From the NCBI GenBank assembly GCA_949128115.1, contig OX421962.1:15141262-15205261 (forward strand): DNA of 64,000 bases. The letters run 5' to 3'. The position numbers and the translations under genes were made by a program. Under the pieces are notes generated by a model. That model had not been told where the DNA came from and searched no databases. It saw nothing but the letters and a program-made list of their open reading frames with translations. This stretch comes from Anaspis maculata (taxonomy: Eukaryota; Arthropoda; Insecta; Coleoptera; Scraptiidae). This document shows, piece after piece, positions 34,581 to 45,600 of the stretch (positions within the stretch are counted from its first letter, which is position 1; every line of letters begins with the position of its first letter).

Positions 34581-37500
34581 CTGCAAAAGAATCAAATTGT
34601 CGAATTTAGGAGACCCGCAGAAGAGTGAAACTGAACGTCAAGCCCTAGAGAATAATAAACTGTCGCCTATTCCACATAAATTATAACAGACAATAAGCAG
34701 ATACTTACTTTTCCTCCTAAAATCGGGAATGGAAGAAGAACTGGTTCATGTTCCTACAAATACTACAAGTGCGTCAATTACAAGGTTTTGTAAGTTGTGG
34801 TAGGGGGAGCGAAGGGGTGAATTTGGGTAGCACTTCCTCCACCAAAAATTTTCTTCTTTGATGCTATTTGGGATGACGCTGACTGGACTGAAGAAAATTG
34901 AGAGGTCAAGAATATAAAATGAGACAGTAGGGAATTTTAGGAAGGAGGGTGGGGCTAAAAATTTCAAAAACATGTTTCCAGAAAGAGAATTCAATTCTCT
35001 TTAATTTGATGTATCGCAAGGTGGGTGGTGCCGTTCGAAATTTTGAAGTTGGGGTGGGTGGGTGGATGGTATGTGGCTTGAGATAGAAATTCGACATAGT
35101 ATACAGGGTGTCCACGGTTCAAGTGCTCTAACTGTAGGGTTGTATTCTTTGGCCAAATGCAAGAAAATTTTTGCTATAAAGTTTTTTATCTGGGCTTCAG
35201 TTTCCAAGTTACAGGGTGTCAAAAAATTTGAAAAAAAAATTGTCAACTTATTTTCCAATAAATTATTTTGTAATTAGTGTGAGTAATATTGAACAAGGGC
35301 AATAATTTCTCATAAGTCTTCTTTCCAGTTATTTTAAGACTTTCAATAATACTGCAGCTCACAAAAGTCTCATCGGTCAATTTATTTTTATGATCGATTT
35401 TCATGTTTTTCAGCATAAAACGCCGTTCTTCTCGAAAATGGTTGACTTTAGAGCTTCGAACAAAGAGTACCTTTTTTGCTTAGAATTGTCCGAGGAATCA
35501 AAAAATGTTATCAAAGATTGATTTTATCTCAGTGGCGTGCAGATTAGGGGGGTTAATTGGTGGGTAACCCTAATATCTACGCCACTGTTTTTTTAACAAA
35601 GTAATGGTAAACCCTAAATTAAAGCTCATTAATAGAGTATCAATAGTACCAAGTTTGGTTTTCGTGGAAATAGTATAGTTACTAAGTTATAGCAAAAAAA
35701 GATTTTATCTTCTAATTGTTTGACACCGAAAGCCCGAAAGAAAAAAACTTATCGGGAAAATTTTCTTGTATTTGGCCAAAGAATACAACCCTACAGCTGG
35801 AGCACTTAAACCGTGGACACCCTGTATAACGTATGTTTCAGATGTCCCTTTCGATATAAAAATCGACCTATCTGAGTTTTTTTCAAAACAATGAGGTGAA
35901 ACGCCCAAAAACCCCTATGTTGTGTTTTTGTTGGGCCACCCTGTATACACAGAGACACAAAATCGCACACACGCATACACAAATCTTCAACCCCTTTTGA
36001 ACAACTTTTCCTTACTTTTCAACCACTTATGACAATTTTCAACTAATTTTCAACTACTTTTCTTGATGTTCAACCCCTTTTCAACAGCTTTTCAACCACT
36101 CTTTGATGATTTTCAACTACTTTTCTTGAGGACTTGAGGTTCAACCTCATTTCAACACCATAATTTCTTATCTTTCTAGCAAATTTTGTTGACTTTCAAC
36201 TACTCTTTTTGATGTTCAAAACCACTTTTCGACAACATTTCTCACCTTTTTCAGCCACAGGCCTTGATAAAGTGTTCAACGTTAACTCGATTAGAGGTTG
36301 GTCGTGATCAAAACTGGCATTCAAGAACGATCCAAGTAGCTAACATTTCTGAAATCCAGCCGACTTCCTAGCGGTGCCGTATGAATCATTTCGCTCCCAA
36401 CTGTACGTTAACAGATGGCGCCAGGTAAAGCTGGATTCCCAGATGCGAATATTCGGGAAGAAAATGCGATTTTGTATGGCAAATTTGGAATTCGAAGGCT
36501 CCGATTGGACAGTGTGAGGATTTTGACATGAAATGTCGCATTTTCTGTCCGAGTATTCGCATCTGAGAATCCAGCTTTACCTGGCGCCATCTTTTAACCT
36601 ACCTAGGTCTCAGGATCCGTGACGTCACGCGAAATTGTCTTAATTTGTTTTCAAAGCCTGAATGAACGCAAAAAAAATCTAAAAAAAATATGTGAGCTCT
36701 AGAAGGATCCAGTATCCAAATTCATTTTTTCCCAAAACCCGTGGAACATCTCATCATACTTGATAGCATTATTATATTTATAATGTCTGAGTTATTATCA
36801 CAAGGAATAAGTCTTTGCAAAATTTATAATATTTAAAAAAAAATCATCTCAGCATCTTTTCTCCGTCTTCAACGAGTTTCTTCATTTTCAACTACTTTTC
36901 AACAACTCTTGTTGATTTTCAACTTATTTCCAACACTTTTCTTGCTGTTCGACCTCGTGTTCAACTCAACAACATTATTTCTCATCTTTGTTCAAGGTGT
37001 TCTATGTGATTAGTGTCTGTGCTGAAAGATGGCGCTACTGTATATGTCAGTAATGCACACAACGTAATGTAGGTTATTCTTGTAGATGTCGGTAATGTAG
37101 TTTTCTGTCTGTGCTCGTTCGGTAATGCAGATCTCTGTATGGTCCAGAATCTCTATAGCATAGATCCTATAGCTGTACTAATACTAACAAGATACTACCA
37201 TTTGATGATGAACTGATGAACGGAATGATGAACTTCCATTTCGGCTACAGATGCACGAATCGGAAACCACGATTTTTCACACTAGTGCGTGGGCAAAAAA
37301 CCAAGTATCTAATGTATCCCCCACTAATGCAGAAATGACGTCGTTATTTGTTCTATTTCCGTGAAGACGTAGTAGAGTAGGTAGACGTTATTTTTCCTAC
37401 TGCTTTAGACCGAAACTTTTTCACTAGTGCGACAATTGAACTATTCTAGCTTACGGCTGCACATGTTAAAAAAAAATCGTTCCTATAATACTAGTGTGGC

Positions 37501-39477
37501 ATACTTGGGACTACCAACTACGATTTAGTTTTTACTCTGCTACGAGGATGACGAGTTGTCATTTTGTCCAACAAGTGCGCGAATCGTGAACCGCCACTTT
37601 TCCTACTAGTGCAAGAACCTATAATCACAGACTCTCTATTGCTTCTCCTACTAGTGCGGAAATGATGCCATAATTTCTGTGACTTTTCCTATAGCTCTCA
37701 CTAGAGTATTTTCCTGCCTGTGCAAGGGCAATAAACCGCACCTTTTCCTGCTAAGCTACTGCGACAATGGCACATGAACTGATTCGGTGTACTGAACCGT
37801 TATTAATAATAATAACCGTGGATAATTGTTTTGGCTGCGATAAATAGTCCTAATTTGTTCACTAGTGCGACGTTGTTTTAATTTGTATGCATGTCACTGT
37901 CCGTCCGCTCGTATGAAAAACTTTGTTCCTAACTCTTGCGGAAAAGTGAAAATAGCTATAGTTATTAGCGCACTTCTTCAAACGGGAAGGCGCTTTTGTC
38001 CTCGCTTTGTCCGTCCGTCACAGCATCTAGTCCTAGTTTTCCTAATAAGTGTGGAAATTACCACTTTTCCGCACGCAACTGCGGTTGACTGAACGATGCG
38101 AAGCAGAGTTCAGTCTCGCAGTTGAGTGCGGAAAAGATACTTTCCGCAAGAGTTGGGAACAACATTTTTCATACAAGTGTGCGGGAAGTAAAGCATGCAT
38201 ATAAAATGAAACATCAGGAGCTTCACTACAAAAAAGCGAACATCGAGGCGAACATTTATAAACATCAACGCATCACATTTTAGTTGGTGAGTAATCAGTT
38301 TTTATCGAGGTTTATATTAAACATGTTGATAGTAAAACTGCAACCACTCTGTAGTCAGAAAATAGAAAGTGAACGAGATTTATGTACAATGCTTCAAGGG
38401 AGTATCCTGTCGTACCGTCACGGAGATTTCCAGCTGGAGGAATAACCAAGCAAAAATTCACGAAGTTCTGGTAGCTTCAGTTCATTGTAAGGCACCAACA
38501 AAAATACAAGCGGAATTTTATAATTTCGGTAACATATTACCTACTTTTCCGCACGCATTTACTTCTCCGCACTCATTTGCGTGCGGAAAAGTTGCGTGCG
38601 GAAAAATGGAACTTGCGAAACGCATTCGCGTGCAGGAAAGTGGAACTTTCGAAACGCATTCGCGTGCGGGAAAGTGGAACTTTCCGCACGCTTGTATGAA
38701 AAATAACTATTAGATATTTTATCTACAAGCGTTAAATAATACCCGTCACTTTTAGCACGTCGTCATGGGCGACGTGAAAAAATGATGATTCTGCGCATTC
38801 CTGTCATATTTTCAATAAATTCTGACATTTACCAAACATTTCAAAGACCATTGTAGATAAAATCCTGTACGATACACGCGTTAAAAGTGTCTTATTTTGT
38901 TCGCGGGGTTGCTTTACTCGCTAATGCTCGTTTCGCAAGCGTCCCCGCTCACAAAATAATACCTGTCACTTTTAACACTCGTATCGTAAATAGCTATTAT
39001 AAGCACCTGCCTACATACAATATGATGACTTAATACGTATTACGGACCTACATGGTGTGCAAAAAAGTGAACAAAAAAAGTAGAAAGAGGTTACCTTGTA
39101 CGCGGTACAATATTCTTCTCTTGCTTGATGTGGCTGGGCACCCCGACGTAATCGATCGCTGGAATGACGTTCTGCTGCTCCTTGGTCCAGAGCGCCCACA
39201 GATCGGGACCGTCCCCGCCGGACTTGTCCTTCAGCTGTAAGGGAAAGCCCCAGAAGGCCGGGTTGCCCCTCAGCTTGTCGAAATGCTGCGGAATCTTCGT
39301 GTACTGCAACACCAGCTGGTCCTCCCTGATGGCCTTGATCTCCTCCCCGATGTTCATGACCATCTCCCCCGGCGGTCTTCCCACCCTTTCCGCGACCTTT
39401 CTCCGTTCCTCCAGCCATCTCTCCCAGTTCCGCAGGGCGCACCCCTTGTTGAAACCGCCCGGCTCTTCCGATGACAT
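32405..39477 (-). CDS. MYCBPAP: MYCBPAP (MYCBP-associated protein), two coding exons, 852 aa
   Basis: Exon 39477-39095 ends ...VPRT-AG before GTAACC, and exon 34580-32405 starts after TTTTGCAG with G-AACCTG; the split codon gives Arg and an open frame of 852 codons. The family is found in ciliated animals and is linked to the ciliary/sperm flagellar axoneme. The N-terminus has the NWERWLEERRK motif of the family. Residues about 231-347 form an Ig/ASH-like beta region ending ELPIWFHSNRIGIYSEVWEIETEP...YHVYLVLHG, which is the most recognisable part. Two Lys/Ser-rich low-complexity stretches lie at about 490-556 (SKSKG-type repeats) and 714-770. Human MYCBPAP is somewhat longer. The identification rests on remembered family motifs, not on a search. 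Confidence 0.85.
35102..35825. mobile_element. foldback, ACAGGGTGTCCACGGTTCAAG ends
   Basis: ACAGGGTGTCCACGGTT...AGGGTTGTATTCTTTGGCCAAA pairs with TTTGGCCAAAGAATACAACCCT...AACCGTGGACACCCTGT. The centre has CAGTGGCGTGCAGAT / ATCTACGCCACTG, also present in foldback B. Confidence 0.8.
35975..37000 (+). repeat. TTTTCAACTACTTTTC array, split by an insertion
   Basis: Degenerate tandem units TTTTCAAC-TACTTTTCTTGATGTTCAACC fill 35975-36245 and resume at about 36855-37000. Between them is unrelated sequence containing the hairpin at 36413-36592, so an insertion seems to have split one array. Confidence 0.6.
36413..36592. repeat. hairpin element, AGATGGCGCCAGGTAAAGCTGG
   Basis: 180 bp with about 75-bp arms ending AGATGGCGCC / GGCGCCATCT. 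A flanking TTAAC/TTTTAAC may be remnants of a target duplication. Confidence 0.7.
37265..37875 (+). repeat. dispersed CACTAGTGCG motif array
   Basis: ACTAGTGCG or close variants recur about every 60-150 bp (37283, 37425, 37603, 37650, 37860 and others), usually after TTTTCC or TTTTTCA. No coding signal. Confidence 0.6.
37905..38700. repeat. TTTCCGCACGC / GCGTGCGGAAA array with hairpin
   Basis: An outer hairpin pairs CGTATGAAAAACTTTGTTCCTAACTCTTGCGGAAA (37911) with TTTCCGCAAGAGTTGGGAACAACATTTTTCATAC (38140). Then GCGTGCGGAAAAGT words and a roughly 36-bp tandem (GGAACTT-CGAAACGCATTCGCGTGC) at 38605-38690. Confidence 0.65.
38870..38986. repeat. hairpin
   Basis: CGATACACGCGTTAAAAGTG...TTATTTTGTTCGCGGGG pairs with CCCCGCTCACAAAATAATA...CACTTTTAACACTCGTATCG. 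Just 3' of MYCBPAP exon 1 in its intron. Confidence 0.65.
39095..39477 (-). CDS. MYCBPAP: MYCBPAP exon 1 (N-terminus)
   Basis: Starts MSSEEPGGFNKG at ATG 39477-39475; an upstream in-frame TTG is not needed. Contains the NWERWLEERRK family motif and the segment DLWALWTKEQQ. Donor GTAACC. A stop codon formed by the donor sequence itself (AGG TAA) confirms that the exon must be spliced. Confidence 0.88.
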
Positions 39478-39617
39478 TGTCAAACGGCGATTTCTGGCCG
39501 ATTCTGGGTGTCAACTTGATATATGTCAACTTGGCGTAGTATCAGTAGGACCTAAAGTTAAATTTTTGCAATTTTAAATTCCTGTTTCTGTGTGCTAAAT
39601 TTGAAGAGTACGACGCA
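39478..39617. promoter_or_regulatory. putative bidirectional promoter, MYCBPAP / CA-B
   Basis: The 140 bp between the two divergent start codons has no repeat element and must hold both 5' UTRs and the core promoters. GTCAACTTG occurs twice, separated by GATATAT. No clear TATA box is seen. The promoter role is inferred from geometry only. Confidence 0.55.
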
Positions 39618-39645
39618 ATGGCCGAAGACGAAGCGGTGGTCGATT
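39618..39645 (+). CDS. CA-B exon 1 (tentative, start codon)
   Basis: ATG with purine at -3 and G at +4, encoding MAEDEAVVD plus one base. The phase-1 donor GTGCTG gives a 52-nt intron and joins the frame of exon 2 exactly as CA-A exons 1 and 2 do. The donor is weak. A donor at 39661 would need a 37-nt intron, and an unseen upstream exon cannot be excluded. Confidence 0.5.
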
Positions 39646-42600
39646 GTGCTGTTCAACCTGGTCGGCTGTTGCCAATGTCTGATTTTTGAATTTGTAGCTG
39701 AAGTCAACGAAGAAGACGAACAAGCTGAGGATAAAACTGCGGACGATCCGAATGCTACGTTCGAGTCTCCGATTAACATCAACGTCAGCAAGACCGTGGC
39801 GATTCAACTGCCGGAGCTGGAATGGCACAACTTGGAAACGGTGCCAAAGAGGCTGAAGATCACCAATACCGGACATACTTGTTTGGTTCTTTCAGGAAAC
39901 GTCAAATGGTCAGCTTATTGGTTGAATTTTTTTAAAATTTCAGTGATAGTGAGCGCAAAGTACTATAAAGAACGGCCGTACTTGAGCGGAGGGCCGCTGG
40001 AAGGAAAGTACGTTTTTTCTCAGCTCCATTTCCACTGGGGCAAGAACGACATGGAAGGCAGCGAGCACACGTTCGACGGCGCGCGGCATCCGTTGGAAAT
40101 GCACGTGATCACGTTTAAAAACGTTTACCTGACGCAAGAATCTGCGCTGAAGAAAAAGGACGGGATCGCAGCGTTAGTTTACGTTTACAAGGTATAGATA
40201 CGTTTATAAATTACCAATCTATCTTCTATGTGCATTCAGTCGAATAGCGACATCTAGCGACCAAGAACAAAACAAATAGGCATTATTCAGTTTCATAAAT
40301 CGTCACCTTGAGCGCTGATGTCGACTCCTCCCACTTTTTTGGCGAACGCACATAGCGGATAGGTAAGTACCTATGTACATACAGGATGTCCCAGCTAAAA
40401 CAACCCAGAGCGATCTTCTCAGAAAATATCAAGGTAACAAAAAACAAGTCTCGATTGGGGGGAAGCCTGACCCTTTAGCTTTCTTTTGAGGGGTCGCCGA
40501 TGCTTCTAGGTGCTCTAGTTTCCAAGAAAATGCGGTTTTAATCGGACGAGCACAAGAATTCGAAAATTCATGACCGACAGAACTAAATACTCCAGAGGAA
40601 GAAAAATTCTCTTTCTCTGGGCTTTCCATTGATGTGTCGCCGAGGTCTGTACCTGGCCCAGTAAGCCAGATATTCTGTCTTACAGCCCAGCAAACACAAT
40701 AATCGGAATTCATGACGACGTCACCAATCACACACTTGTTGATTTCAACATCAGCCAGTATTCATTGTTATGGTGAGTCAAGGTATGGTGAGTGAAAAAG
40801 TCCTAGTAACGACTAGTGTTGAAGTCAACAAGTGTGTGATCGGTGACGTCATGATTCTGATTATTGTGTTTGCTGGACTGTGAGGTAGAATATCTGGCTT
40901 ACTGGACCAGGTACAGACATCGGCGACACAACAATGGAAAGCCTGGAGAAAGAGGATTTTTTTTTCATCTGAAGTATTCTGTTTTGTCGATCATGAATTT
41001 TCGAATTATTTTGACTCGCCTGATTAAAATTGCATTTTATTGGAAACTAGAGCACCTACAAGCATCGGTGCCCCCTCAAAAGAAAGCTAAAAGATCAGGC
41101 TTCCCCCCAATTGGAAAACATTGTTTAATAATAATAATAATAATAATAATAATGTTTATTCATGATCTTTACAGGTGTCGAATATACAGGGTGGTCCAGG
41201 TTATAGTAGCAATAATCCACCATTCGATGGTCCATCAAAAACTAAGTCGACATGCATAGTTTAATTTTTCTCGAAAACGCTTCCTAAGGGAGATAGAGCC
41301 CTTCAAAGTTCAGTTTTTAAAATTTTGTATCCAATCCTATTGAATAATGCACGCATTATCACGCGCATATATGCCTGCATTTTTCAATAAGACTTGATAA
41401 AGCATAGTATTCTACTCGCGGGTAACGGCTATTACTCATTCGGATGCTTTACGACACTCGCCAAGGCTCGTGTCGGCAAACTGCATCCTCACGAGTAAGA
41501 AGCAATCATTACCCGCTTGTTGAATAATATACTAATTTCTTACAATAACTCTCAAGTCATTGAAGTGATTTTGACCAAAGGTATAAATGCTTACGAAATG
41601 GATATTCATCACTTGACGTAGATAACTTTTGTCAAAATTGTCCAGTGGCGTAGATACGGGGGGATTGTTCAACTTCTCCCACACTATTTTCTACGCCACT
41701 GGATATTTATGAAAAATTGTAATTTTTTTGAATTCCTTGTTCAATTTGAATAAAAGTTACTTTTGTGAAACTTTGATTAGAGGCTTTCTTTCCGAGATAT
41801 TTGGGTTTGAAACTTTGAAAAACGCCTCGAAATCGCAACTTTTAAAGGCCAAAAAATTGAAATCTAAGAAAACTCATGATTCCTCAACTGGAATGAGTTT
41901 TCTAGGTCGTATTAGTTCATTTACTGCCATTTTTTGCCAAGAAACGAGACGTTTTCAAAGAAAAACAATTTCGGCTCTGGAAAAAGGCGATTTCGAGATG
42001 TTTCCCAAAGTTTAGAACCCAAATATTTCGAAAACTAGGCCTCTACTCAAAATTTTACAAGAGTAACTTTTGTTTCCAAATTGGACAAGGAATTCAAAAA
42101 AAGTACAATTCTCCAAAAATATCCAGTGGCGTAGAAAATGGGGTGGGAGAAGTTGAACAATCCCCCGTATCCACGCCACTGGACAATTTTGACGAAAGTT
42201 ATCTACGTCAAGTGATGGGTATTTATTTTGTAAGCATCTGTACCAAATTTGGTCATAATCGCTTCAATGACTTGAGAGTAATTGCAAAAATAAGATTTAA
42301 AAAGCTGAACTTTGAAGGGCTCTATCTCCCTCAGGAAGCGTTTTGGAGAAAAATTAAATCATGCATGTCAACCTAGTTTTCGATGGACCATCGAATGGTG
42401 AATTATTGCTACTATAACCTGGACCACCCTGTATAATATTAGATACATAATAGTACTAATAATATGATTACTATGCCCATACCTCCCAGTTATGCCCAAT
42501 TACCCATGTCTCCCATACCCGTGTCATTCATTCCCATGCATACCTACTACCCATTCCCATATCACCCATTTTTCTTTCATACTCATCCCATATAACGCAT

Positions 42601-45600
42601 ATAATCTATTCCATTCCTACACATCCCTATTGTGGAAAATCGAATGGTTACTTTTGCAGAGAAAATCGCGCTAGATTGTTCAAGCTGGGACACCCTGTAT
42701 TAAAAAAATATAATGGGTCTTCATGATTAAATGAGATATTCTATGCTTAAAGATGTACAGGTGCTGTACTTAAGGGTGTATGAGGGCTAGGCTTGAGGGC
42801 TTCCTTACTTAACCTAAAAATGTGCAAAAGGGAAATCACCATGTATTTCGCAACCGTTGAAAAGAAAAAATCGAGAAAGGTGGATAAATGTACATAAAAA
42901 TCAGAAGTATAGAAGTGGTGCTTCAATAATTTTTTGATAAAACTCTTCACAAATTTGGGAAAATCTAGAAATTCCAGTGCTTACTACTGAATTTCTCAAT
43001 TTGTAGAACCCCCACAAAAATTCAGTGCATGCACAACTGTACCGTCAGCATTCAACTTCCTTTCAGTGCTATAAACTTGACAATGTCTCTGTCTCTGATT
43101 TAGATTTGATTGGCGCAGTTCCAGAAGTGAAGCCGAATTTCTCGTTGTATAGGTCGCGGGAACATAACCGTCACCCTGGCACCCGCTATGGCAACGTTGC
43201 AGGCACGCCGGCACAACGAAGCCGAGAACGAAGTGCCTCTTGCCAGCTTCTGGCCCGCGTTCGCGCATTGGGGGTGCCAAGGTAGCGCAGTAGAGATTCG
43301 CTCGTTTTTACTCATTACTCAGCCAAATCTTGAGTTCAGCGCATTATTTTTTTTAATACAGCGACAATTCTTCGATAATTTATCCTTGTATTTATTACAA
43401 CCAAAGAAAATTATATTACCAAGTACTAGTGAAGATAACATCATACCATATGCCCATCTTTAGGCAGCCATTTTTGTTCCCGCGACCTATTGAAAGATAA
43501 TATTCGTTTAGAGATATCTATCATTTACAGATTTCAAGTCGTGGTCAGTGTAGTTATTCTGAGAGAGAGATGGCTCCCTGCTAGCACTCGATGTGTGAAT
43601 TTTAGGCACGTTTCACGTCACTGGTATCGATCCTGTGTCAGTATTTGTGAATCGTGTTGTTAACTTCTGCTTCCTTGCCAATTATAATATTCACGTCAGA
43701 AGTGACCAAACTGTAATGTAAAATGTTTGGAGAATCAAGTTCAGAAGAAATGGTACAGGCAACTGCGAGCGCGCCATCTGTTAATTAATAGCAGTAATTC
43801 ATTGGTAACAGTTCTGTTTTGTTCAGGCTGCAGCATCTGAGTATATGAAGGCCATTAAATGACATAAGCTGTTTTTAGGTTAAGTAATAAGAGCACCCTA
43901 AGTGTTCTCCTCATAACCTGAAGCTGGCCGCAATGCTTCTGAAATGACAAAGACGTATGATGAAAGCAACAGCGCCAACATTCGGCTAAAAAAACGCCTT
44001 GCTCAGCAAATTGGAGTCCAATGGTGGCCTTACATTGAGCATCAAATGATGCAGAGTTCTGATTGGACCTGACGCTCGGCAGGTCCGTCCAATGAGAGCT
44101 CGGCAGCTAAAAAAGCTGCAGCATTTGATGGTCAATGTAAGGCTACCATAAGTCGAGGAAATTATGAGTTTTCAAGTAAAACAATGTTTATGTTTCAGTT
44201 GCAGGAAGGAGACAACGGAGAATTCCAGCATATAGTCAAAAGCTTGCGGGAAATAATGTACGCCAGTACTTCGTTTAAAATCGAACCTGTGCCCATAAGC
44301 TACATGGTGAAAAAATTCTTCGGCGATTACTTCATGTATTGGGGTTCAGTGAGCACGTCCATTTGTGTCCATTATATTTTGTGGCTCATTAATCGCGTTC
44401 CCATTGGCGTCTCCTACGAACAAGTACAGTTTCTCAGCAATTTCATTAAAATAAGTGACATAAGCATCACCAACCATACCAAATTTATTGCAATTATCGC
44501 TTCGCTCAGCTCAGTTCAGCTCCGTCAAGTATCACTCATCATAAACTAAGCTTTATACTTCCCAGCTTTTCTAAGACTTTTTTTTGAAATCGAAGTAGAA
44601 ACTCAATTTTTGGGAGCCCGATATATCATCCATTCCAAGCTTTAAAAAAACACAGTCGTCTAAGATCTTCAAGTTGGACAACCTAAGAAGTTAATGGATT
44701 AAAGAAGTCAAGATGATTTCAATCAAACTTGTCAAAATGTTTGCTATATTCTGGATTGCCAGTTTAAATCCAATTGTCAAGGTCAGATTTTGACAATAAC
44801 ACATTATTTTCATTCTTTTTTGTCTTGAAAACGCCGTTGAGCAAGTTACATTCAATAGTGAGAAGTGTTGGAGGGTGCAGCAGGAACAAAAATATAAGCA
44901 CAAAATGTGAAAAATGTGATCCATCTCCTTACTGGGGTCGATAGCTGGCCGTCAGGTACCAATGCTGGCAGCAAATTTTTTAAACCGTGAAAAACGATAG
45001 AACAATAATTGCAACACGAAATCATTTTGACGCATTTAAACGTCAAAGGGACAAAGCTGAAGTGACGCCGTTTTTTGTCGCTTGTATTGAAAAAACCTAT
45101 TGGCATCGCTTCAAAAGTGTCGCTATGGAACCATCGACCCTTTGCCCTGTTCCAGCATCAAGCCGCTCGAAGCTCAGCTCAAGTGGCCCAACAGCGGATG
45201 CCCCGACTCTCCTGTAGACGCACCTGCATTTCGATTCGTTTTGATTATTAATTCAATTTAAAAAATGCAGTTTTGCTCTCCAGAAGACGCCTGCACTCCA
45301 ATCGCATTTTGACGCTTGACACGCTCAATTTTTCACTAAAACTGTGCCCAACTGTCGACGAAATTTCAGCGTCTCACTTGCTTTTTCCTGAGATGCTCAA
45401 CATACGGGTGGTGCCCTCCCACGGTTATTCTTAACTCCAATAATAACCCTGTTGATTTTATATTTTTATTTTACACTTTCGCATATTTAGCGTGAAAACC
45501 ATTTTATGCAAAAACTAACGCATGATAAACTGCAAAATGCTTTGTAAAATGTGCAGAACTATACAGGGTGATTCATGAGTGACCTTACATAGGCTAATGG

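Larger units (their letters stand above)
34581..39094. other. MYCBPAP: MYCBPAP intron, repeat-filled
   Basis: 4.5 kb between the two MYCBPAP coding exons. Holds a fragment of the 11.3 kb foldback family (34740-35060), a foldback, a hairpin and several motif arrays listed separately. No additional exon recognised on either strand. Confidence 0.8.
40380..42699. mobile_element. foldback A, copy 2, interrupted
   Basis: Left ACAGGATGTCCCAGCTAAAACAACCC...TTCTCAGAAAATATCAAGG, right AGAGAAAATCGCGCTAGATTGTTCAAGCTGGGACACCCTGT; same family as 2115-2924. Its right arm is split after 41120 by a (TAA)n tail, foldback B and a CCCAT-rich stretch (42470-42630). Lies in CA-B intron 3. Confidence 0.75.

Noticed and set aside
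32330..34609. Several long + strand open frames, Leu/Phe-rich
   Set aside because: They are complements of the Lys/Ser-rich MYCBPAP exon; AAG/AAA-rich coding gives stop-poor antisense frames.
39592..40197. A single uninterrupted 201-codon frame for CA-B with a hydrophobic N-terminus
   Set aside because: It begins with GTG, has no ATG before the CA core, and reads through sequence that occupies the same place and phase as a true intron in CA-A.
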